A stretch of DNA of 22,849 bases from an uncultured Bacteroidales bacterium (GTDB lineage Bacteria; Bacteroidota; Bacteroidia; Bacteroidales; Bacteroidaceae). This document shows, in pieces, positions 14,519 through 21,580 of the stretch. The first letter of the stretch is position 1; each line of letters starts with the position of its first letter. The position numbers and the translations under genes are program-made. The notes beneath the pieces are model-generated. The model was not told where the DNA came from and ran no database searches. It saw nothing but the letters and a program-made list of their open reading frames with translations. The DNA is taken from positions 1-22,849 of the forward strand of contig CALKIW010000115.1 of the NCBI GenBank assembly GCA_937995875.1, in the 5' to 3' direction.

Positions 14519-16300
14519 TTGCTCATTTTGCAACACAACAAACTTCTGCATCCTCTCCACTCCTCTGTTGAGCCACCATCACGGTTTAACAACCCTTTCT
14601 ATTACACCCCCGATGCCCTATGCCGGCAGGCTATGGACGAGCTTGCAGCATTTCTCTCCGGTGCTCCCTCGCAGCATTTTTCATCCCGTCCCATCAGCCC
14701 CAAATTTCAAGCAGAAATAGCGCAGGGCAAGATGTTCGGCGTGCTTGTCGTCGAACATACCTCTCCGGCATCAAATTTCTCCCACATCCCTCCTCCCCAT
14801 TCTTCACTCATCCCTCTTCATTCTTCACTCACCCCTCTTCATGCTTCCCTTTCTTATCTTGCCGGCTACAGCGGTCAGATCTGCGGGCGGAGCGATTGGG
14901 AGGACTTTGTCCCGGCAGTGTTCGATTACCTCCAACCCGACGGATATTTCAAGCGGGAAGAAGCTGAAATCGTAAAAATAAACGAGAAACTCAAGTGCTT
15001 GCCCCGTCCGCAGCAGTGGCAGGGAAGTCGAAGTGCCGGTAAGCGGCCGATGTTTCCCAAGCGCAGGAAAGACGGGGAGAGCGATGACGAATATATCCGC
15101 CGCCGACAGTTTGAAAATGCCGAAGTGCATCGTTGGAAACTTAGGGTACGCGCTGAACGTGAAGAATTTGAGGACACGGAGCGGCAAAAAGGCGAAAAAA
15201 TAGCAGAACTGAAAGCCCTGAGACGTCAAAAGAGCGACGCACTGCAGACGTGGCTGTTCAGGCGTTTCGTCATGAAAAATGCACGGGGAGAAGAAAAAGA
15301 CCTCATCGACATCTTTCAAACAGACAGCCAACTCCGCTCTAACCTCACACAAAGAAACGGCAACCAATCCACAGTTTCCACCCAAGTCCTCGACGACAGG
15401 AACATCGGGGAGTCTTCTTCGCAAAGGTCTGGGACCGGCATCGCTGACCGACGGTTGGCTCCTCCCGCAGGAGCAGGAGAATGTTGTGAGCCCAAACTCC
15501 TGCAATATGCCTTTGCTCATGGTCTGAAACCTGTGAGCATGGCCATGTTTTGGTGGGGAGAAAGTCCCCGAAAGGAGGTGCGCCACCATCTGCAATGCTA
15601 TCCGGCCTGCAACGGGAAATGCAAACCCATATTGCGATGGATGCTTCAAGGAATGGATGTTGAGCCTAACCCTTTGGAACAAGACAAGGCGCTCGAATTG
15701 GAAATCGTGTACGAAGATGAGGAAATCTGCATTGTCAATAAGCCGGCAGGAATGCTTGCCGTACCGGGAAAAAACGGGCGGGAAAGCGTGCAGAGTATCA
15801 TGCGGAGGCGTTATCCCCAAGCCACCGGTCCGCTCATCGTGCATCGACTGGATATGGCGACAAGCGGACTAATGGTGGTAGCCAAGTCGGTGGAAGTCTA
15901 TAAAGACCTGCAGGCCCAGTTTGCGGGGCATGAAGTGAAGAAACGCTATGTGGCTGTTTTGAGCAAACCATTGTCAAAACAAAAGGGAAACATAACCTTG
16001 CCGTTACGCCCCGACTTGGAAGACCGTCCGCGACAAGTGGTAGACTTCGAGTTCGGCAAGCCCGCCCTCACCCATTATGAACAAATAAGCGGTTGTCGGG
16101 TGGCACTCTATCCCCACACGGGGCGCACCCATCAGCTGCGCCTGCACTGCGCCCACAAAGCCGGGTTGGACAATCCCATCAAAGGCGACGAGTTGTACGG
16201 CCGGCGTGCCGACCGCCTGTATCTCCATGCCGAACAAATTGTGTTCAGGCACCCGATAACGGGACGGAAAATGGAATTCAGCGTTGCGCCACCGTTTTAA
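14519..16300 (+). CDS. RluA family pseudouridine synthase with large N-terminal region
   Basis: The C-terminal half (residues ~395-593) is an RluA-type synthase. Asp445 lies in HRLDMATSG as the catalytic residue, with GRTHQLRLHCAH further on. It would isomerise uridine in rRNA or tRNA; the target is unknown. The N-terminal ~390 residues resemble the long extension of some Bacteroidota and gammaproteobacterial RluA homologues: a start region SRFNNPFYYTPDALC, a charged helical middle (~145-245), PPAGAGECCEPKLLQYAF and YPACNGKCKPIL. Two stretches look inserted: a heptad PL/HSSL repeat (~94-113) and a low-complexity linker (~268-314). No ATG precedes the conserved N-terminus. TTG at 14519 is the assumed start; TTG 14528 or CTG 14546 are alternatives. 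Confidence 0.85.
   Translation: MLILQHNKLLHPLHSSVEPPSRFNNPFYYTPDALCRQAMDELAAFLSGAPSQHFSSRPISPKFQAEIAQGKMFGVLVVEHTSPASNFSHIPPPHSSLIPLHSSLTPLHASLSYLAGYSGQICGRSDWEDFVPAVFDYLQPDGYFKREEAEIVKINEKLKCLPRPQQWQGSRSAGKRPMFPKRRKDGESDDEYIRRRQFENAEVHRWKLRVRAEREEFEDTERQKGEKIAELKALRRQKSDALQTWLFRRFVMKNARGEEKDLIDIFQTDSQLRSNLTQRNGNQSTVSTQVLDDRNIGESSSQRSGTGIADRRLAPPAGAGECCEPKLLQYAFAHGLKPVSMAMFWWGESPRKEVRHHLQCYPACNGKCKPILRWMLQGMDVEPNPLEQDKALELEIVYEDEEICIVNKPAGMLAVPGKNGRESVQSIMRRRYPQATGPLIVHRLDMATSGLMVVAKSVEVYKDLQAQFAGHEVKKRYVAVLSKPLSKQKGNITLPLRPDLEDRPRQVVDFEFGKPALTHYEQISGCRVALYPHTGRTHQLRLHCAHKAGLDNPIKGDELYGRRADRLYLHAEQIVFRHPITGRKMEFSVAPPF
14798..14846. repeat. 21-bp tandem repeat inside the pseudouridine synthase gene
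   Basis: Two nearly identical 21-bp units (14798-14818 and 14819-14839), starting CATTCTTCACTCA, are followed by a partial third starting CATGCTTCCCT. The unit is a multiple of three, so it encodes in-frame heptads HSSLIPL, HSSLTPL and HASLSYL. Confidence 0.85.
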
Positions 16301-16396
16301 TATTCTTCAAGGGCAGGCCAACGGCTCTGTCGTGTGGTGAGAACGCCTTTTTCGTGTGTTGGAAAGTGACGGAGCTAAGAAAATTCCAACCCTATG

Positions 16397-18058
16397 CTAT
16401 ACGAAAAACATAATCAGCATTTGGGCAATGATGACCCGCACAAACATGCCTAAGGGGTAGACCGTTGCATAAGAGATGCTGGGCGTGTCGCCCTTGATGG
16501 TGTCGTCGGCATAGCCAAGCGCCATCGGGTTGGCCATGCTGCCACATAATATGCCACAGATTGTTCCGAAATCGAACTTCTTCGTGCGTAGCGCGATGAG
16601 TCCTATCAGCAATACCGGCACTATGGTCAGCACGAAACCGATGCCTATCCATGTTAATCCTTCCGGACGGACAACCGTTTCAAGAAAGTCGGTGCCGGCA
16701 TCAAGTCCAAGACAGGCAAGATATAACGACAGCCCCAATTTGCGCAGCATCAAACTTGCCGAACGTGTGGTGTAGGAGATGAAGTGCATACGGGGTCCCA
16801 GTGCTCCGACAATGATACCCATCAATATCGGACCACCGGCAATACCCAATCGCACGGAACTGCTCATGCCGGGAATAGCTATCGGAATGGTGCCGACGGC
16901 CAATCCGAGAATGATGCCTAAGAAAATGCTGCCGATATTGGGCTCCTCGAGCGTCTTGACAGAGTTTCCAAAGAAATGCTCGGCACTGTCCACATCTTCG
17001 CGTTTGCCGACAATGGTCACACGGTCACCATATTGCAACCGCAGGCTGTGACTGGCAAGCAACTTGATGTCGCCACGAATCACACGACTGACATTCACTC
17101 CATACAACTGCCGCATATGGAGTTCGCCGAGCCGTTTGCCGTTGAGCCCACGGTGGGTCACCACACACACCCGACTCTCCACATTCGAGTCGATGGCATT
17201 CCAATCTATTTTCTCTCTGTTCCAATCCTTCTTTTCCTGTTGTCCGAAAAGCAGGGCGACTGCATCGTCGTCCGTTTTCGTGGTCACAACGAGCAGCGAA
17301 TCATTGGTGCGAATCACCGTGTCGGCCAAGGGAACAATCACTTCCCCATCGCGCCAAATGCGCGAAATGATGAAATGCAGATGCGACATTTGCACAATCT
17401 GCATGATTGTTTTGCCGTCCATGGCGGGGTTGATAACGTTGAATTGAGCGATGTAGGTGTGGTTATCATCATCGGATGATTTTACCTCCAAGTCGTCGGG
17501 CTTTACAAAAAACTTCCGTATGAGCACCATAGCGAATATTACGCCCACCACGCCAAGCGGATAAGTGACGGCTGTTGCCAATGCCACGCTCCCATTGGAA
17601 ATGCCCAAATGTTCCAGAGCCTGAGTGGCCGCACCCAAGGCGGGGGTGTTGGTGGTGGCACCGCAAAGTAAGCCCACCATATTGGGAAGACTAACCCCCG
17701 TGATGGGTATGAGTATCAATGCCAACAATGTGCCCACTGCGATAACGGCCAAACTCCACAGATTGAGGGCCTTACCCTCGTGCAGAAACGAGCCGAAAAA
17801 GTTGGGACCCACGTGCAGTCCCAAGCAATATACGAATATGGCCAAGCCGAAAGTTTCGATAAAATCGAGCGTTTGAGTATCTACGGAAAGCCCGACATGA
17901 CCGGCCAAGATGCCAACAAAAAAAACAAAAGCAATGCCAAGCGATATGCCCATCACCTTGACTCTGCCCAAGCCCAAGCCCAGCGCGACAACCAAGGATA
18001 TGACAATAACCGTCTGTACAGACGAGTGAACGCTAAAAAGAGATAATATCCAGTCCAT
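16397..18058 (-). CDS. Aspartate:alanine exchanger (AspT/YidE) family transporter
   Basis: This 553-residue membrane protein has two related hydrophobic halves, each of about five helices (~10-190 and ~385-553), flanking a hydrophilic centre. That is the layout of the aspartate:alanine exchanger family (TC 2.A.81; AspT, YidE, YbjL). The centre (~205-375) looks like two RCK_C/TrkA-C regulatory domains (for example NPAMDGKTIMQIVQMS and GLNGKRLGELHMRQLYGVNVSRV). The family motif region GLLCGATTNTPALGAA is repeated in the second half as GILCGSMANPMALGYA. The substrate is unknown; most homologues are uncharacterised. It follows the pyridoxamine kinase gene by 24 bp, so they are probably co-transcribed. 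Confidence 0.85.
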   Translation of the reverse strand: MDWILSLFSVHSSVQTVIVISLVVALGLGLGRVKVMGISLGIAFVFFVGILAGHVGLSVDTQTLDFIETFGLAIFVYCLGLHVGPNFFGSFLHEGKALNLWSLAVIAVGTLLALILIPITGVSLPNMVGLLCGATTNTPALGAATQALEHLGISNGSVALATAVTYPLGVVGVIFAMVLIRKFFVKPDDLEVKSSDDDNHTYIAQFNVINPAMDGKTIMQIVQMSHLHFIISRIWRDGEVIVPLADTVIRTNDSLLVVTTKTDDDAVALLFGQQEKKDWNREKIDWNAIDSNVESRVCVVTHRGLNGKRLGELHMRQLYGVNVSRVIRGDIKLLASHSLRLQYGDRVTIVGKREDVDSAEHFFGNSVKTLEEPNIGSIFLGIILGLAVGTIPIAIPGMSSSVRLGIAGGPILMGIIVGALGPRMHFISYTTRSASLMLRKLGLSLYLACLGLDAGTDFLETVVRPEGLTWIGIGFVLTIVPVLLIGLIALRTKKFDFGTICGILCGSMANPMALGYADDTIKGDTPSISYATVYPLGMFVRVIIAQMLIMFFV

Positions 18059-18082
18059 GATAAAGGGGTGCAGAAACTGACT

Positions 18083-18901
18083 TTATAAAATATCGAGATA
18101 GTTTTCGAATGGTATTCCGCGATTCTTGTCCTCGTTGTCTTTATTCAAATCGATAAGGCGATAAACGGCATCCATGGCCAGACGAGTAGCCTTTCGAAGG
18201 GAATCGCCATTGAGCAGATGACCGATGAGCACAGCCGAAAAGATGTCTCCCGTTCCGGGAAAATGTACGGGAATCTCCGTGTAGGGCAACATGAAATGCT
18301 GCCCACTCTTGTGGTTATATCCCACCACACTGGGCTGTCCTCCCACCGGAATGGAAGTGATGAGTACAGACTTGCCGCTCATCTGCCGCAAAGCATCGAG
18401 AAGCTCCCGTGCCTCCTTGAGAGTGACACCCTCCGCGCGGTAGTTCGTGCCCGTCAGATAGCACGCCTCCGTGTAATTGGGAAACGTGAGATCGGCCACC
18501 GCGACCATCTCATGCATGTGCTGAATGGTTGCAGGAGTAACCCCATTATACAGCTTTCCTTCATCACCCATGATGGGGTCCACATAAACTGTCGTTCCGT
18601 CGGCAGCTTTCTCCTTGCAAAAAGCTGAAACAATTTGCGCCTGCTGCTCACTCACGATAAATCCCGTAGAGATGGCATCAAACCTGAATCCCAAATGCTT
18701 CCAAACCCGAAGCGCCCCCTTGATGTATTCGGTCGTGTCCAAAATATGGAACTCACCGTAGTCCAACGTGTTGGAAACCAACGCCGTGGGGAGATTGTAG
18801 GTGGGATGACCCATGTATGAAAGGATGGGAAGCATGGCTGCGGTGGCTACCTTGCCATATCCAGCCATGTCGTTGATAAGAAGTATCTGCTTTTTACTCA
18901 T
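18083..18901 (-). CDS. Pyridoxamine/pyridoxal kinase (PdxY/PdxK-like)
   Basis: The 272-residue protein belongs to the ribokinase-like fold and most resembles pyridoxamine kinases, which make the 5'-phosphates in vitamin B6 salvage. It starts ILLINDMAGYGKVATAAMLP, like the substrate-binding start of PdxY/PdxK. It has DPIMGDEGKLYNG in the middle and the anion-hole and catalytic motif GTGD (residues 216-219, Asp219 as base) in FPGTGDIFSAVL. A -7 box TAACTTTG lies 19 bases upstream of the ATG. Whether it prefers pyridoxal, pyridoxine or pyridoxamine cannot be told from sequence alone. Confidence 0.85.
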   Translation of the reverse strand: MSKKQILLINDMAGYGKVATAAMLPILSYMGHPTYNLPTALVSNTLDYGEFHILDTTEYIKGALRVWKHLGFRFDAISTGFIVSEQQAQIVSAFCKEKAADGTTVYVDPIMGDEGKLYNGVTPATIQHMHEMVAVADLTFPNYTEACYLTGTNYRAEGVTLKEARELLDALRQMSGKSVLITSIPVGGQPSVVGYNHKSGQHFMLPYTEIPVHFPGTGDIFSAVLIGHLLNGDSLRKATRLAMDAVYRLIDLNKDNEDKNRGIPFENYLDIL

Positions 18902-18920
18902 TACACTATAAAATCGAGTG

Positions 18921-18928
18921 CAAAGTTA
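18921..18928 (-). promoter_or_regulatory. Predicted -7 box for the pyridoxamine kinase operon
   Basis: TAACTTTG on the minus strand matches TAnnTTTG. It ends 19 bases before the ATG at 18901. The -33 position reads TTCC, a weak match. Confidence 0.5.
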
Positions 18929-19179
18929 GTAAAAAGAGGAGAGGTGGGGAAGTAAAAAGACAAAAAAGGTTGGATATTTGAAAAATAACGGAAAAAAGGT
19001 ACTAAAATGTTTGATTAACCGTTTTAAAAGCGTAACTTAGTTGAGCAAATCCAATGCTTTGAAAAAACATGGAAGTTGAAAAAACCGAAAGATGACAACA
19101 CACCCACATCAATATATTAAACTTACGGTGGCCATTTACAGAGCCCACCTTTAACTATACGAACCTATACTCATACGCG

Positions 19180-20268
19180 ATGACGAACTATGAAAACTAT
19201 TATTGTTTGATTCTGGCCGGAGGCAAAGGCCGTCGTTTATGGCCCTGTAGTCGTGAGAACTATCCCAAACAATTCATAGACTTTTTTGGAACGGGACGCA
19301 CGCTTCTCCAACAAACCTACGACCGGATGGCAAAGTTTCTGCCTGCCGACCATATTTTCATCAATACAAACATTAACTATATTGACCTCGTGACGGAGCA
19401 GCTTCCCGACGTACCACGCGAGCGAATCATGGCTGAGCCCATCCATCGCAACACCGTACCCAGCATAGCTTGGGCCACCCATCGGCTCCTGCATATCAAT
19501 CCCAAGGCGAGTTTCATTGCCGTTCCGTCCGACCAACTGATTATCAATGAAGACGCCTTCCGGCAGAACGTGATCGACGGGCTCACTTTCGTGACCTATA
19601 ACAACGCGCTGCTCACCATGGGAATAAAACCTACCCGCCCGGAGCCGGGCTACGGATACATACAACTGGCAGAGCATCTGGAACACGATGTGTATTTAGC
19701 AAAGACGTTCACCGAGAAGCCCGACCGTGAGTTTGCCAAGACATTCATGGAAAGTGGAGAGTTCTACTGGAATACCGGACTGTTTCTCGCCAATGTCGAA
19801 CATCTGAAAGAGCGTCTCTCCGCAATTCTTCCCTTTGTTCTCCGCAAGCTCGATGACATCAACTTTTACGCATCACCCGAACAGGAAGACGCCTATATGC
19901 TTGAGCAATTCTCGTCATACCCCAATCTCTCTGTAGAGACGGGGCTTCTCGACGGGGCAGACGGTGTGTGTGTGATGAAATGCGACTTTGGCTGGGCCGA
20001 CATCGGAACATGGCACGGCATCTATGAGGCCTTGCCCAAATCGACCGACGGCAATGTGGTGATCAACTCGGATGTGATTATCGAGAACAGCCACGACAAC
20101 GTCATCAAACTGCCCAAAGGCAAAGTCGGCGTTATCGACGGGCTTGATGGCTTCATCGTTGCCGATAAAGGAAACGTGCTCCTCATCTGCAAAAAAGAGG
20201 ATTCTTCGGACCTTATCCGTAAATACGTGAACGAAGTGAGGATGAAAAACGGTGACCGGTTTGTATAG
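19180..20268 (+). CDS. manC: Mannose-1-phosphate guanylyltransferase
   Basis: ManC joins GTP and mannose 1-phosphate to make GDP-mannose, the donor for mannose, fucose and other residues in capsule, LPS and glycoprotein glycans. The 362-residue protein is the single-domain form, without the phosphomannose isomerase domain fused in many ManC proteins. It has the nucleotidyltransferase motif LAGGKGRRLWP (residues 12-22), PKQF (29-32), the mannose-phosphate site FTEKP (177-181) and WNTG (197-200). It stands alone between intergenic gaps, with a hairpin terminator downstream. The 278-bp gap upstream is AT-rich and shows no promoter I can place firmly. Confidence 0.94.
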   Translation: MTNYENYYCLILAGGKGRRLWPCSRENYPKQFIDFFGTGRTLLQQTYDRMAKFLPADHIFINTNINYIDLVTEQLPDVPRERIMAEPIHRNTVPSIAWATHRLLHINPKASFIAVPSDQLIINEDAFRQNVIDGLTFVTYNNALLTMGIKPTRPEPGYGYIQLAEHLEHDVYLAKTFTEKPDREFAKTFMESGEFYWNTGLFLANVEHLKERLSAILPFVLRKLDDINFYASPEQEDAYMLEQFSSYPNLSVETGLLDGADGVCVMKCDFGWADIGTWHGIYEALPKSTDGNVVINSDVIIENSHDNVIKLPKGKVGVIDGLDGFIVADKGNVLLICKKEDSSDLIRKYVNEVRMKNGDRFV

Positions 20269-20371
20269 TACGGCAGCCACGGCTCCTGCCTGAAAAGTGA
20301 TCAGACTACTGGTCATCGGAACAATCGAATGGAGGTGGCAAACAACTAAAACGCAATCTGAGAAACGCAAG

Positions 20372-20406
20372 AACGCCATTCCCGTTACATGGACGAGAAT
20401 GGCGTT
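20372..20406. terminator. Terminator downstream of manC
   Basis: Perfect 10-bp arms AACGCCATTC (20372-20381) and GAATGGCGTT (20397-20406) are extended by CGT/ACG (20383-20385 and 20393-20395). ATCGTTTTCG follows. It lies between the convergent manC and HIT genes and could serve both. Confidence 0.75.
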
Positions 20407-20443
20407 ATCGTTTTCGATGTGTGTCTAAGGTGATGAACGTTCT

Positions 20444-20857
20444 TTATTTACAAGAACATGGAGCAGCAGTGAACGCCTCATATATCTTGGCAGCCGTCTC
20501 TTTCATCTCCTCCTCTGACAATGTTACGTGTTTCCTGAAGTCTACATCGCCTTCCGTATTGATGGGCATCAGGTGGATATGGGCATGGTTTACCTCAAGT
20601 CCAAGCACCACCTGAGCAACTTTCTTACAAGGAATTGCTGTACGAATGGCCTTGGCAACTTTCTTGGCAAAGACTTCGAAAGCAGCCAAATCATCGTCGT
20701 TCATATCGAAGATGTAATCAACCTCCTTACGGGGAATCACCAGCGTGTGGCCCTTCACAACGGGGTTGATATCGAGAAAGGCATAGAAGTTTTCATCCTC
20801 AGCACATTTGTAACTGGGAATTTCGCAGTTGGCAATCTTTGTGAACAGTGTAGCCAT
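20444..20857 (-). CDS. HIT family protein (HinT-like)
   Basis: HIT proteins are nucleotide hydrolases or transferases acting on purine nucleoside phosphoramidates and related compounds. The 137-residue form has the typical N-terminus TLFTKIANCEIPSYK and DINPVVKGHTLVIPRKEV (residues 29-46). The histidine triad is His91-Ala-His93-Ile-His95 in NHAHIHLMPI. The C-terminus ends with Cys residues (APCSCK). The frame is open back to 20890, overlapping greA, but the ATG at 20857 gives the standard family start and leaves a 10-bp gap to greA. The greA-HIT pair is common in Bacteroidota and is probably one transcript. Confidence 0.9.
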   Translation of the reverse strand: MATLFTKIANCEIPSYKCAEDENFYAFLDINPVVKGHTLVIPRKEVDYIFDMNDDDLAAFEVFAKKVAKAIRTAIPCKKVAQVVLGLEVNHAHIHLMPINTEGDVDFRKHVTLSEEEMKETAAKIYEAFTAAPCSCK

Positions 20858-20867
20858 AGTTATAGAA

Positions 20868-21335
20868 TCAGTCGAGAGAAATGTTATCAATACGCAGTTT
20901 CAACATCCCACGTGGCACCTTAATATCTACTTCGTCGCCCACCTTCTTGTTGAGCAGCCCCTGTGCTATAGGTGTGTGAATAGAGATTTTGTTCTCTTTC
21001 AGATCAGCCTCACTCTCGCTCACGATGGTATAGGTCATCTTCTTCTTCGTGGTCAGGTTGGTCATTTCCACCTTCGACATGATTTGCACCTCGTCGGTAG
21101 ACAATCTACTCGTGTCCACTATTTTAGCCAGTGCGATGGTCTTCTTTATCTCGTTGATTTTGTTTTCAAGATGCATCTGTGCCTCTTTCGCGGCATCATA
21201 CTCTGAATTCTCACTCAAATCTCCCTTATCGGCAGCCTCGGCTATTGCCGCAGAAGCCTTTGGGCGTTCAATTGCCTCCAACTGATGGAGTTGAGCCACA
21301 AGTTTATCGTAGCCCTCTCGTGACATATAAGCCAT
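20868..21335 (-). CDS. greA: Transcription elongation factor GreA
   Basis: GreA enters the secondary channel of RNA polymerase and stimulates cleavage of backtracked transcripts. The 155-residue protein has the N-terminal antiparallel coiled coil (about residues 5-75), with the acidic tip DLSENSEYDAAKE (Asp39 and Glu42 are the catalytic pair). The C-terminal FKBP-like domain ends TPIAQGLLNKKVGDEVDIKVP. Length is normal. A near-consensus promoter lies at 21454-21484, and the leader contains a perfect 24-bp hairpin about 40 bases before the ATG. Confidence 0.96.
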   Translation of the reverse strand: MAYMSREGYDKLVAQLHQLEAIERPKASAAIAEAADKGDLSENSEYDAAKEAQMHLENKINEIKKTIALAKIVDTSRLSTDEVQIMSKVEMTNLTTKKKMTYTIVSESEADLKENKISIHTPIAQGLLNKKVGDEVDIKVPRGMLKLRIDNISLD

Positions 21336-21375
21336 AAGTTTTTTCTTTAATTGTTTATGCTATTGTAATGATAAA

Positions 21376-21431
21376 CTTTAGAGAACAAGATTCCGACATT
21401 CATGGGGATGTCGGAATCTTGTTCTCTAAAG
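21376..21431. other. Perfect 24-bp inverted repeat in the greA leader
   Basis: Arms at 21376-21399 and 21408-21431 are fully complementary with an 8-base loop (TCATGGGG on the plus strand). It starts about 17 bases downstream of the predicted greA transcription start and ends 40 bases before the ATG. The U-tract after it is weak on the minus strand (TTTATCATT), so it is either an attenuator, an RNA-stabilising stem, or the terminator of the upstream GH3 gene. Confidence 0.9.
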
Positions 21432-21453
21432 CTTGTGTTTTATACTCTTGCTG

Positions 21454-21484
21454 CAAAGATAGGCATTATATTCGATATGACAAA
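21454..21484 (-). promoter_or_regulatory. Predicted greA promoter
   Basis: On the minus strand TTTG (21484 to 21481), 19 bases, then TATCTTTG (21461 to 21454) is a textbook Bacteroidota -33/-7 arrangement. Transcription would begin near 21448, about 113 bases upstream of the greA ATG. Confidence 0.75.
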
Positions 21485-21580
21485 GCTTTTAGACGCTTTT
21501 TCTTACATACTGCCTGTGAATCACATACAAGATATAACTTTGGGATTGATGACAGAGGTGTCTACAGATAACACGCCTTC

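Noticed and set aside
14825..15844. Minus-strand open frame of 339 codons opposite the pseudouridine synthase
   Set aside because: The plus-strand frame carries the conserved PPAGAGECC and HRLD motifs; the antisense frame has none.
16301..16396. Possible terminator between the pseudouridine synthase and the AspT-type transporter (CCAAC/GTTGG, 16318-16362, with a T5 run)
   Set aside because: The arms are short, the loop is long and the internal pairing is poor; not enough to call.
19054..19061. Possible manC promoter ATGCTTTG
   Set aside because: It departs from TAnnTTTG at the first two bases and has no TTTG at the right distance upstream.
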